From Alentia gelatinosa (lineage: Eukaryota; Annelida; Polychaeta; Phyllodocida; Polynoidae): a stretch of 64,000 nt of DNA. Shown here piece after piece: positions 36,701-45,202 of this stretch; the stretch's first letter is position 1, and the number at the start of each line of letters is the position of its first letter. Under the pieces are notes generated by a model. It did no database searches and was not told the origin of the DNA. It was given only the letters and a program-made list of their open reading frames with translations. Location: assembly GCA_950022655.1 (NCBI GenBank), contig OX465579.1, forward strand, positions 19,381,088 through 19,445,087, given 5' to 3'. The position numbers and the translations under genes were made by a program.

Positions 36701-37417
36701 CCGGGTCACCGCGTTGAGGGCTCGGTAATCAACACAGAACCGGACCGAGCCATCTTTCTTGGGGACCAGAGTCAGGGGGGAAGCCCATGGAGAGGAGCTG
36801 GGTTCAATAATGCCCTCGGCGAGCATCTTGTCCAACTCCCGGTCCACGACCTCGCGCTTTGCTAGTGGTAGACGATACGGCCGCTGGTTGATAGGCGGGT
36901 TATTTCCGGTCTCAATAGTCATGTAGACCTCAGAAGTGCAGGGGAGGGGCTTCCTGGGGATGGGGAATACCGAAGGGAACTGTTTCTTCCAATAATCTGC
37001 CTCCCACACAATCTGACCGATAAGGGCCTCGGGTTTCTGTGGGCAGCGTACCACATGTACATGGCTGCAGAACGTAACGGTCTTAGGGTCGGCCAGATAA
37101 TCGATACAGGCCTCCCCGACCTCGAGGGCGTCATCTCCTAACAACAAATCGTGGGCAAGACCATCTACCACGTTCAAGACACAGTATTTTCCATAGATTG
37201 GGACTCGAAGGGAGCCCAGGACCGTGATCGCATGGCCAGTCAGGGATTTCAGCCGTGAGCCTACGCGCTTACGGGGGCCTACCAAGCCAGTGGCCGTGAG
37301 TTTATCAGCTGCAGTGGCCGAAATAAGAGAGCAACACGCACCTGAATCAACCAACGCTTGCATTGCCACGCCTCGTACCTCAAGGTCAATGCAAGGTCGA
37401 CGATCAGATGCGCTCAC
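33785..37417 (-). CDS. pol: Ty3/gypsy Pol polyprotein (PR-RT-RNase H-IN)
   Basis: Open for 1,210 codons with no internal stop. Domains in order: aspartic protease with ALVDSG (Asp24); reverse transcriptase about 150-380 with FSTLDL (Asp265) and YLDD (326-329); RNase H about 465-590 with YTDAS (Asp475), Glu515, Asp542 and Asp585; integrase with zinc-binding residues His683, His688, Cys718, Cys721 and catalytic Asp749, Asp809, Glu845 (D,D35E); a C-terminal domain to about 1010; then a proline-rich tail of 200 residues. All catalytic residues are present, so the enzymes look functional. The frame has no ATG at its 5' end (position 37417 is GTG) and overlaps the gag stop as GTGA. It is most likely made as a Gag-Pol fusion by -1 frameshifting at 37420-37426. 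There is no clear chromodomain. Confidence 0.95.
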   Translation of the reverse strand: MSASDRRPCIDLEVRGVAMQALVDSGACCSLISATAADKLTATGLVGPRKRVGSRLKSLTGHAITVLGSLRVPIYGKYCVLNVVDGLAHDLLLGDDALEVGEACIDYLADPKTVTFCSHVHVVRCPQKPEALIGQIVWEADYWKKQFPSVFPIPRKPLPCTSEVYMTIETGNNPPINQRPYRLPLAKREVVDRELDKMLAEGIIEPSSSPWASPLTLVPKKDGSVRFCVDYRALNAVTRKDAYPLPRIQDIVDNLGGAKVFSTLDLKSGYWQVPMHPEAVEKTAVATHRGLFQFRRMQFGLCNAPATFQRLMNKVVAPLRKFVMVYLDDLVIFSRNEKEHHDHIHAVLEALRTYGLVVKESKCHFGVSEVKLLGYVVSAKGVSSDPEKVEAIRDMAPPSDAKAVRRLLGSANYYRQLIPRYADIVRPLIELTKKYVPFSWSQECHDAWQCLRDALVNTVTLAYPDPRKPYKLYTDASDYCLGAILVQEDNEGIERPVHFLSRQFTETQGRYPVIEKEAYAIVFALTRLRPYLYGADFQILCDHKPLKSLFLSEMKNTRVQRWAVLLAEYAAPIVYFAGTKNVWADMLSRLKSARPVELPSEVAGVWAVEEELSVPFAAYNLQEQEVRELQRQMPEFLYGEEGVDGYTVSNGLLFTLEPPSGLPAYPRLVVPTGLRQSLIETAHQQVCHQGMRKTLRRLHDHFKWPAMRRQVYDVLTQCAPCGANRGRIERPKPTPMPLVENPGEIIGMDLTGPLPLSTSGNRFLLSIIDHATGYVDCYPLPDKTAQSVFLALSRHHIPRYGPPSVVISDNGLEFKNATVVGYFQQLGTEVRHTTPYHPQSNGRVERFHRSLKDMLRKVVNARASEWEDRLADVLLAHRTTPSDVTNFSPYYLMFGRHPPGPFPRLRSRRLGTDGERIALRVDEHSQALKEANTNAEIARQKNLERLQDRANAGPLKVGDRVFVRVTEPGPLDPRWDPGHLVVRIQGSVVTVVGPNNKRRNLNRDKLRIAHEHLDWSSLRPRLSRTQRRNALPTTPLHPPIFLPRDDPPPLPPVDTSRPPPPLPSVESQPPSCSMDTPTNPTYTFTASRQPPPLPPMVSMTPDPVPPPTRTLTKRQAPPTTPPKIPANRLRLPLPPPANPNRGPLLSTRTAPVKRSLPPPVSEFTRVTRSFTRSMQAEEAKRLRSRPTEDAIAAEKRLCIAAVALFHSTPA

Positions 37418-37761
37418 TCGTTTCCCTGAACCGCAGTGACCCTGGTCTGACTGTTGGCAGCTGCCTCAGCGGCTTCCCGGGCACGGACCTCCCGTCGGTT
37501 GCCCTCCAGGCCGGGACAAGCCGCGACATAGTGCCCGATCCGGCTGCAGAAAAGACAAGTTATACGAGCGGGATCACCACGGTGCCGGGACGAACCTTTG
37601 GGCCTGGCGGAAACCACAGGGTCGGGCAGATGCTGTTCCCAGTAGCGGACTATAGTTTCCGGGGTGAGAGCGTCCGGGGTCTCGGTCTCCGCAATCCGAC
37701 CGGCCGCTTTCTCGGCCCCAAGCCAAGCATCAAAGTCAGAGAGGACATAGACAGGAGTCAT
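37414..37761 (-). CDS. gag: Short Gag, nucleocapsid-type zinc-knuckle protein
   Basis: 115 codons starting at ATG 37761 in a good context (ACCATGA). Twelve codons upstream of that ATG lies an in-frame TGA, so it cannot extend further. A CCHC knuckle, C-x2-C-x4-H-x4-C, uses Cys69, Cys72, His77 and Cys82, followed by a basic tail. The first 60 residues (VLSDFDAWLG, TPETIVRYWEQHL) could be the end of a capsid, but a full matrix/capsid region, usually 200 residues or more, is absent. The stop overlaps pol and the slippery site lies just before it. Gag-like zinc knuckles package RNA and chaperone reverse transcription; where the capsid comes from is not evident. Confidence 0.85.
   Translation of the reverse strand: MTPVYVLSDFDAWLGAEKAAGRIAETETPDALTPETIVRYWEQHLPDPVVSARPKGSSRHRGDPARITCLFCSRIGHYVAACPGLEGNRREVRAREAAEAAANSQTRVTAVQGNE
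37420..37426 (-). promoter_or_regulatory. -1 ribosomal frameshift site GGGAAAC
   Basis: On the minus strand the last gag codons are CAG GGA AAC GAG TGA. The heptamer G GGA AAC fits X XXY YYZ in exactly the gag frame, and pol is in the -1 frame. A 9-bp inverted repeat (CAATGCAAG at 37387-37395 and CTTGCATTG at 37357-37365) lies downstream and could stimulate shifting, although its 24-base spacing is longer than usual. Confidence 0.7.
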
Positions 37762-37834
37762 GGTGAAGGCAGCCAATGGTGGGGTCTCGGGGCAGACTCA
37801 GTGTGCCTCAGGACCAACACAGGCACGATTCAGG

Positions 37835-38215
37835 GCTGACTCGGAACACCTCGGGGCCGACTCGGAACACCTCGGGGCCGACTCGGAACCACTCGGGGCC
37901 GACTCGGAACCACTCGGGGCCGACTCGGGACACCTCGGGGCCGACTCGGGACACCTCGGGGCCGACTCGGGACACCTCGGGGCCGACTCGGGACACCTCG
38001 GGGCCGACTCGGGACACCTCGGGACCGACTCGGGACACCTCGGGACCGACTCGGAACCACTCGGGGCCGACTCGGGACACCTCGGGGCCGACTCGGGACA
38101 CCTCGGGGCCGACTCGGGACACCTCGGGGCCGACTCGGGACACCTCGGGGCCGACTCGGGGCACCTCGGGGCCGACTCGGGGCTGACTCGGGGCCTACTC
38201 GGGGCTGACTCGGGA
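37835..38215. repeat. 21-bp tandem repeat array, about 17 units
   Basis: Units such as GACTCGGGACACCTCGGGGCC with small variants (GGAACC for GGACAC). Decayed units continue to about 38400. Because 21 is a multiple of three, several frames stay open; on the minus strand one gives a repeating heptapeptide RVGPEVS that ends in a stop at 37808 before gag. Confidence 0.95.
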
Positions 38216-38510
38216 TCTACTCGGGAGTCGGCTCGGGACTATTTCAGGGTGGCTCGGGACAACTCGGAGCCGCCTCGGGACCACTCGGAGTCATTTAGGG
38301 CTGCCTCGGGACCACTTCGGGGCCGGCTCGGGACTATTCGGGGCACCTTGGGTCAGACTCGGGACCACTTCCGGGCTGCCTCGGGACCACTCAGAGCCGC
38401 CTCGGGGTCATTATCAGCGCCCAAGCTTACATAGATTTCAATCGGGAATCGAGAGCTTAGGGTAGAGGTCACAATTCGTCGAGGGCGGGGGAGTTTCACA
38501 GGCAGTAAAA

Positions 38511-38630
38511 TACAGTAATGAAGTAAATCAGTCAATTAATGTAGTCGTAATCCACAAGGAATTTTGAATTTGTGGTCTGAATGGTTTGAATTATATCATC
38601 CATGGTACGTAGATAACGTAATTCAGTACG
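38511..38630. repeat. Internal direct duplication, copy 1 (copy 2 at 38877-38975)
   Basis: TACAGTAATGAAGTAAATCA...TTTGAATTATATCAT...GTAGATAACGTA parallels TACAGCAATGCAGTAAATCA...TTGAATTATACTAT...ATAGATAACATA at 38877-38975. Diverged, so older than the insertion of this copy. Confidence 0.65.
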
Positions 38631-39404
38631 GTCACACATGTAAGGAACACTAAAACCTAACACAGAGCGTCACAGAACATGGACTGTAAAATAGAGGGGG
38701 ACGACTTATTGGAGAAATATGGCAACAAGGTGGACAAATCGGAGGAAATGCGGGAGGCGGCAAGGGGTATGGGTACAGGTCAAAGCGTACATATATTTCA
38801 AACGGTTTTCAGGCGCAGGCACGGGGACATCAGTCAACAGCGCCAAAACAGCATGGAAACAGCATCTACATATCAATACAGCAATGCAGTAAATCATGCA
38901 GTCAATGATTTGGAATTCATAGTCCGAAACTGATTGAATTATACTATTAATGATACATAGATAACATAGCATAATATCAAGATAAATACGTAGGTATCAC
39001 AGCTAGAAATATGTGGGCTGTAGAACAGGGCGGTCATTGGTGGAATACGGCCACGAAGGTAGGGGTAGATTCAACGTGAACGGTGTCTGGGCACCAAAGG
39101 GACTCCGACGGGAATAGGGAGCTTACGGGCGGAGGTAGACCAGCAGGAGGGAATACGGGTTTCAGATATAACAATGACATGGTACTATCAACTGCTCTGG
39201 CCGTCAAACCGTGTGAATATGTTAACTTCAACATACCTGTTGTGGATGCAGTCTCCATGTTGATTGTGTAGACTTGTGGAGCCAATAATTTGCAATAATC
39301 CAACAAATAATGCAGACTCGGCAGCATATACAGAAAAGCGTGGTGGTCACCAGCTCTGCAGGAGAGCAATTTTAAATAATAATTTTGAATCAGATCAGAA
39401 TAAA

Positions 39405-39422
39405 GTCTCGTCGTGGTCACCA
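39405..39422 (-). promoter_or_regulatory. Candidate primer-binding site
   Basis: Two bases inside the 5' LTR the sense strand reads TGGTGACCACGACGAGAC. It starts with TGG, complementary to the CCA end of a tRNA. I cannot name the tRNA without a comparison. Confidence 0.5.
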
Positions 39423-39424
39423 GT

Positions 39425-40090
39425 TGTAAAGTTCGTCTATATATATTAAAGTTATGCGCGAGTGTAGCTAAGGTAAGATTCACAGAGGAACTCAAGGAGT
39501 CGTGTGGTAGATTGTAGTACACAAGCAATAGACTGCCGAGGACAATCGGATCCTCTATTTTATTCAAAATAGAGAGAAGGGGGCGGTTCCTTGAGGGAGG
39601 GGCTTACTAGGTAGGCTGGCCTACACCTGAGGGAAGCCTCATTTTCAAGCTATCCAATCATCATCGAGGTGGGCCGCGGGTCCAAAGACCACGCGCCCGG
39701 GGCGGGTCCGGACCCGGGGCCCGGGTGGAGACCTTCCTCAAGTGCGGGCGAGTCCATTGAACCATCGGGTAGATACGATAGGCTAGGTATACAGGTTGGA
39801 GTGGTGCCTTGATAGTGGCGCCGATATCTTTGCTTTGAACCTAGCGGGACGAGGATCGTAGATTAAATTATAAGGGGGGTGGGTTTAATAATCAGCGCAG
39901 GTTCTCGAGTGATATCGATAGCCTGGCTTTGACCGTTAGCGGCGGCCATTTTGTTTTGCGGTTAATTTCGGAATAGGAGATATAGCAGCAAAGAGAAATA
40001 TATATTTATATTTAATAAATCATTTTTAGAGTGTTCTTCTTGGGTAGAAATATCCACCGAATTATATTAAGATGACCTCAGATCTTCACA
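39425..40090 (-). repeat. 5' LTR
   Basis: 666 bp, apparently identical to 29938-30603. It carries the element's promoter; see the TATA-like box at 40003-40010. Confidence 0.95.
40003..40010 (-). promoter_or_regulatory. TATA-like box in the 5' LTR
   Basis: Minus-strand TATAAATA about 80 bases into U3, within an AT-rich stretch of an otherwise GC-rich LTR. Position relative to a start site is unknown. Confidence 0.35.
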
Positions 40091-40397
40091 TCCTGATCGC
40101 TCCCCGTGTGACTGCCTCACAGGCGGCCCTGTGGTTCACTGGCTGGCTGCATGGACTGTGCTGGCCAGGTGGTGATTAGATCCAGTCTGTGTTTACACCG
40201 GGGTACCTCTGCCCGCTGCCCCGCTAGGTGGCAGTGTACAGCACGCTGTTGTGGCGTGCCGGATGGATGCGGCCGTGGAGGGGTCAGTCAATAATGCATT
40301 CTAATCACTCAGCTGTGCAGACACAACACAGCCGCTGCTCGGCGGGTTGGAGGGGTGGAGAATCCCACTGCCTGGGTTCGAGTCTTGATCTTCATTA
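40091..40397. other. GC-rich flank, right of retrotransposon
   Basis: Starts with the target duplication TCCT and continues the GC-rich sequence interrupted at 29937. No ORF or exon is identified; it may be the upstream half of a promoter region for a minus-strand gene. Confidence 0.3.
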
Positions 40398-40650
40398 TCA
40401 CAAAGTGTCCATAGAAAACACATAGGGAGTTTGTATGGACATACCCGGCGCCTACGGATATGTTTTATATGCTCCGGGGGTATATATGGGAAAAATAGTG
40501 CACAATTAAAACGAACTGGTATGGACATTGTCTTGCCCTGAAAATGTGGATGATGAATACAATATTGACTGGTTTCAGATACAAGCGGCCGTATACTCCG
40601 AGGAGTTGGCCCACAGTAATATCTGAGCGTATGCGAAGATATTGCACAGA
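40398..40650 (-). repeat. Composite hairpin/MITE family copy, inverted
   Basis: AAAGTGTCCATAGAAAACAC matches 22967-22990. The right part CAATATTGACTGGTTTCAGA, GCGGCCGTATACTCCGAGGA is one hairpin arm, as in 23112-23252. Confidence 0.65.
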
Positions 40651-40671
40651 GTCAATTCCGAGTATTTGTTC

Positions 40672-40790
40672 TCCACCTGATACAAAGATTCCATAGTAAA
40701 CCTATAGGAATTCTGTATGGATATACCCGGCGCATACGGATATAGGTTGCATACTTCGAGCTGCAAAATAACAGCACATTTTGTCGGATA
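40672..40790 (-). repeat. Repeat of the left part of the preceding element
   Basis: AAGATTCCATAGTAAACCTA and GTATGGATATACCCGGCGCA repeat the sequence at 40400-40500 (GTATGGACATACCCGGCGCC), about 280 bp away, in the same direction. Confidence 0.65.
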
Positions 40791-42724
40791 CACTGTGGGG
40801 TAGTGCTATGGGTTGTATCACTCCCAATATCAGATGGGATGAAAACCATTCCCCCAACCAATCCGGTTCGATTTGGTATTAAACAATAGAGCAAATGGTT
40901 TCAAAGGCTTCAAGTTCATAGGATGGATAGAAAAACATAAATGTCTGAACTCGTAATACTTCCACTCAAACTTGCACAAAGACCATGAGAAGGACACCTG
41001 GTGCAAAGTAGTGGTACTACTTTCTAAATCTGTCAGTTTTTAGGGAAGCATCTTAATAAGTCATTTTTTATCTTTTGAAAGGATAACATTGGTTTATTTA
41101 GTATTGTCATTCATTTTAAACTAAGGATGATAAGGTCTTGGGGAGGGGGGTCTCGTGAGAGGAGAGGCCTGTCAAGGTTGCTCAGAATATGCATCTACCT
41201 GACTTATTATTAGAGCGTGCTTGCACACGCTAAATACATCATCTAGAGTTTAGAGGGGTCCATATAGACTTTCAGGGTACTGCATACAAATTATCCCTTC
41301 ATTATCTGTGTGCTATTCACTGTGATGTTGAGAACAGAGCAGGGTGCCAGAGTCACAGTCTCTTAGAGGCGTGCCCAGCTGACCATGACCAATCACTCAA
41401 GACCAAAATACCTCATTGACCCACCAGTGCTTGACGTGTTTGGATCCTAGATAGGCAGTTACAGAAATGGCAAGTTGACTGGGTGCAATTGGGTTACAGA
41501 AAACTATTCATAGGGTAAATCTAACTTATACTTTTTAATTGTTATTCATTTATGATAGCACGCTCATTCATTTAGGATGAACATACTTTTCCCTCCTAAA
41601 TCATTTGGACAGGGAACCAGTCTTTCCACACCCCAGTCCCCCATCAGACACAACCTTTCGCCACCCACCACCATACCTGCCAGCTGTGCTCTAACCTGCC
41701 CACCCACTCCAGTGCACTCAGTTCCGCATGGTCAGGCATGACTGACCCGGGGCTCGTGGCGTCGCACTGGCCAGTTAATGTAGGCAATATGTACGAGGTA
41801 ATTAATAATGAGCCAAGTCGCGGGTCATTGAGTAACTGGGTTACAACCATGGTTCTCTTTGTCCATACACTGCCAATCGTTTAAACCGGTACGTTTCTGT
41901 CAAATATCAAATTTGATCCCATTGAACTCTTTTTTTTTTTCGATTTGCTATTTATTGAGCTTGGGAAACACGCCCAGATATGCTGCCCCGGTAAGGGAGA
42001 GGTTATATAGAGGCTTTTAGTGTTCTGCGCCCTTCACAAACTCTGTGACATTGGTGGGGTTCAGAGACCAGTATCTTAGTTTCTAAGAAGAGTGACCAAT
42101 CACTACGGACTACTCCTTTTATGATGCTTGTATGGTGGCTGCCAGACTTCTCCTTTTCCCCATGACTGTATGTATCTCCTGTCTCCTGTGTTGTTGTCAT
42201 TTTTGGTTGTTGCTGAGTAAACTGTCTGTTTCTCTCATGGGTTGGCCCTGTGATTAAAACCACCTCATAACTAGAGCTGACACTATGTGGCCACTTTTAT
42301 TGGCAAATGTGTATATCTGCACCTGGAAGAATTCATGTAACAACTTATTGGTCAATAAAGGAAATTCTTTAAAAAAAGAGAAAAAAAAAGAACCTCAGTG
42401 ATTCACTGGTGCTTGACATATGGATACTTCATCGGTAGTTGTAGAAGTAGCCGCTTTTCTTTTCTTGTATTTTTTTATATTTATTTCCCAAACTTTTCGA
42501 CTAGCAGGTAATACTTCCAATGTAAGGAAGCAGGTAGACCTTCCTTGACAAATGGCTTAGGGGCCATCCATAAAGTACGTTCACAGAATCCCTGAATTTT
42601 TGACATCTCATCCCACCTCCCACCAAGGAGCATAAACTAAAATTTTTGAACCACCCCACACCCACACCCACACCCCACTGTCTGGATATAACCGAAACAT
42701 TTAATATAGTTTGGTTGGTGGAGG
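40791..42724. other. No gene seen
   Basis: AT-rich with scattered short ORFs. GGTGGAGGTGGAGGTGGAG near 42717 is simple sequence. Nothing supportable. Confidence 0.35.
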
Positions 42725-42960
42725 TGGAGGTGGAGAGACGTATTTATGGGACAAAAAGCCAGGAATGGAATCTACGGGTTCCGTCACGACATTTTATCAT
42801 AGACCAAAATAACAGAGAAAAAACTACATTATATGTGATTAATCATTCGTCGATTCACAGCATGTTAGGGCTCATTCACAACGTCTCAGTGAGCCCGAAC
42901 ACATTTCATACTGCACGAATAGCAGTATTCCATAGACGTTCAGCCATAGATATATAACGA
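42725..42960 (+). repeat. Repeat R3, copy 2
   Basis: Diverged partner of 25394-25620; best-preserved block CTCAGTGAGCCCGAACA...ATACTGCACGAATAGCAGTA, CATAGACGTTCAGCCATA. Confidence 0.6.
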
Positions 42961-44297
42961 TTACCAGTTTTATCACATTGGAAGTAGCTGAACAAGACCT
43001 GACACAATAGGATGTATGAAATGTTACGACTCATCAGCAAACCATTGGTGTGTGCCCCGCTACCACTCAGGAGCTGCACGGGTAAATAGACTGTCAGTGT
43101 TGGTATTTACACTGCCGCCGTTTACACACATCTCCAGGCGTGTAAGGTGAGATGCCCGTGAGTGTAGTGGCCACACAGCACGTGCTGGGCCGCTCTGTGT
43201 TCAGTCACCCGGAACAATACAGACAAATATTGATCCTCGATCCCCACTCTCCGCTCAACACTAGAGCATCCTCTGGTCAGACGGAACCGAAGCGGAAACG
43301 TTAAAATCTTGGTGCCTGTTACCATATATGCGGCATTCCTGCACCTTTGGAAGAGATCTTATCATCTATCATTCACCTGTGTACATCAGTCTTATGTGTC
43401 CTAACCTCTACTCAGTCTACCGTAAATAAATCATATTTCATATGTCAATGGTAAGAAAATATGATGTACTGCCCAGTGTGGCATGTACGGCCCGCTTTGA
43501 CACATACCAATATCACAAACAAAGAGTAGGCATATCATCATGGAGGGACCGGGTTCACGTGCTCAAATTGGGCTTTGAATTGCGATTACAGCTATTTTTT
43601 TTATCAATTCAAAATATTTGAAGGCGTATAATGAAGGCGTACCATAACCATATCATACCATATAAAATACCATACATGTATAACATACTATATAACAATT
43701 AACATACAATGTGTTCCTAGTAGTATATGCCCGTGCCCCCCCCCCCCCCCCCCCCCCCCAGTAAACACAAGACGTAGATTTACATATCTCACAGGTAGAC
43801 ATACGTTCGTTTTCTACCAAACGTGCCTCAAACGTTATACAAGCGTGAAAGGACTACGTATATTTTCGAACATAAATTACGTATTTTTCAAACCTGTCTC
43901 CAACGTTCTAGAAACGTACGTTTTGATTGGTTACTTTTGGGGAAGTTCCCGACGTTCTAAACCGTTATACGAAAAACGATGCCATACCAGCGGAATACGG
44001 ACTTAATTTCAACATGGTTTCTATGCAAACTTACGGTAAAATATGAGAAATTTCGGGTATATAATAAATATAGTACAATATACCATAGTCCTAATTCATA
44101 TAAGACTCGATGAGGTTGATATTATTAACGGTCGACCTCACGGCCATGTGCCGTAAATAAACGTTAAGTCTGAACTCTTGTATAATGTACGGCCATGCTA
44201 AGGGTGTTCTATAAGGCTTAAAAAAGGCAGTGTACAGTGGGTGTTACTATAAAATTATCAGCCTATATATTCAAATATATGTATGTGTACATTACCA
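42961..44297. other. No gene supported; poly-C tract
   Basis: A run of 24 C occupies 43736-43759. A somewhat GC-rich patch (43040-43330) has AAGGTGAGATG resembling a plus-strand donor, but no exon frame is convincing. Confidence 0.3.
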
Positions 44298-44540
44298 CCA
44301 TGATTTTGATCTACCTGGCGGTATTCTTCGCGTAGTTGATGCGCAGTAATGTCCGATAGAATGCGTATCAAGGTAAAGAGAAAATGGCATCCAATCTTCT
44401 CACACACCACTTTGCATACAAGGATTTCCCCAGTATTCTCCTAGGAGAACACGACATTCTGTATTCCACCCATTAGCGATCTGTAGGCTCTCTACGTTTT
44501 CTATGGAGGCTTCAAATTAGGTGGGTAACATCGTTGTGTA
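44298..44540 (+). repeat. Composite hairpin/MITE family copy
   Basis: Begins with a hairpin arm (CCATGATTTTGATCTACCTG, CGTAGTTGATGCGCAGTAAT), continues with AGAAAATGGCATCCAATCTT, and ends with TTAGCGATCTGTAGGCTC...TTTTCTATGGAGGCTTC...GGTGGGTAAC. The clearest full-length member. Confidence 0.7.
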
Positions 44541-44842
44541 CATATAGAACATAAACAATATCCAGATATAGAGATATGACAATGTGAAAGGCATCAGTTA
44601 TCAAAGTGACACAGTAATATCTATCGCCATTAAATCAAAGAAGATCATAAAGGGAAATGTAAAAACTACGCAACATGTGTTGGTTAATATCCATTGATGA
44701 TATCACAAACAAACTAACTAATCAGCAGCCAGGATTTGTAAATAGAATTGCGATTCTACCTTATACAACAACTTACCATGAAAGATTTTTTCTTATAGAT
44801 AAATATATAGATGACGATCTTTATCTGTAAAACGGGATGAGA

Positions 44843-45000
44843 TAAATACACAATATTACCATGATTTCGATCTGAGTGGTCGTATTCTCCGCGTAGTTGA
44901 CGCGTAGTTATACTCCTCGCTATCGCTCGGAGTATTACTACGCGTCAACTACGCGGAGAATACGGCCACTCAGATCGAAATCATGGTAATGTTGTATTTA
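44843..45000. repeat. Near-perfect long hairpin, 58-bp arms
   Basis: Arms 44859-44916 and 44929-44986 are inverted repeats with only two mismatches, separated by 12 bases (TCGCTATCGCTC). Arm core: GTATTCTCCGCGTAGTTGAC. Looser inverted similarity continues to about 44843 and 45000 (TAAATACA and TGTATTTA). Confidence 0.95.
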
Positions 45001-45120
45001 TTACTCACTTATTTTTAGATTTAAGAAAACTTTTCAACATAGTTAAGAAGTTATGTTTGGGACTACTTTCATCTCAATGGGACTACTTTCATCTCAAAAA
45101 TCTGTATCCTCCTAGGAGGG

Positions 45121-45202
45121 TACGCAGCTCCGTATCCTACTCAGTAGCGATCTGTAAGCTACATAGGCTTAGTATGGAGACTCCGTATCAGGTGGGTAAT
45201 AA
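45121..45202 (+). repeat. Partial copy of the composite family
   Basis: TCCTACTCAGTAGCGATCTG, TAGGCTTAGTATGGAGACTC, AGGTGGGTAAT match the right end of 44298-44540. Confidence 0.6.

Larger units (their letters stand above)
37762..39404 (-). other. Long leader of the retrotransposon
   Basis: 1.6 kb between the primer-binding site and gag, without an intact capsid-like ORF. It holds the 21-bp repeat array (37835-38215) and two related ~100-bp blocks (38511-38630 and 38877-38975). Open frames across the array in all six frames result from the 21-bp period. Confidence 0.6.
29938..40090 (-). mobile_element. Complete Ty3/gypsy LTR retrotransposon, 10,153 bp
   Basis: Two direct 666-bp LTRs (29938-30603 and 39425-40090) bound the element. 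Each begins TG and ends CA on the plus strand; on the coding (minus) strand they start TGTGAAGATC and end CTTTACA. TCCT lies just outside both ends (29934-29937 and 40091-40094), a 4-bp target duplication. By eye the LTRs are identical over their full length, so insertion was recent. Internal order in the sense direction is a possible primer-binding site, a 1.66-kb leader with tandem repeats, a short gag, pol in the -1 frame, and a 3.2-kb non-coding tail. The order protease-RT-RNase H-integrase is that of Ty3/gypsy. No envelope-like ORF is present. Confidence 0.95.

Noticed and set aside
37760..38434. Repeat-protein ORFs of up to 224 codons over the 21-bp array
   Set aside because: The period is a multiple of three and open in all frames. 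None joins gag, and the minus-strand one stops before it.
38679..38933. 84-codon plus ORF inside the retrotransposon leader
   Set aside because: Antisense to the element and covers one of two diverged direct repeats; no recognisable domain.
39034..39567. 177-codon minus ORF starting inside the 5' LTR, also found partly at 29883-30080
   Set aside because: It spans the LTR boundary and primer-binding site, has no Gag motif, and its shared part is simply the duplicated LTR.
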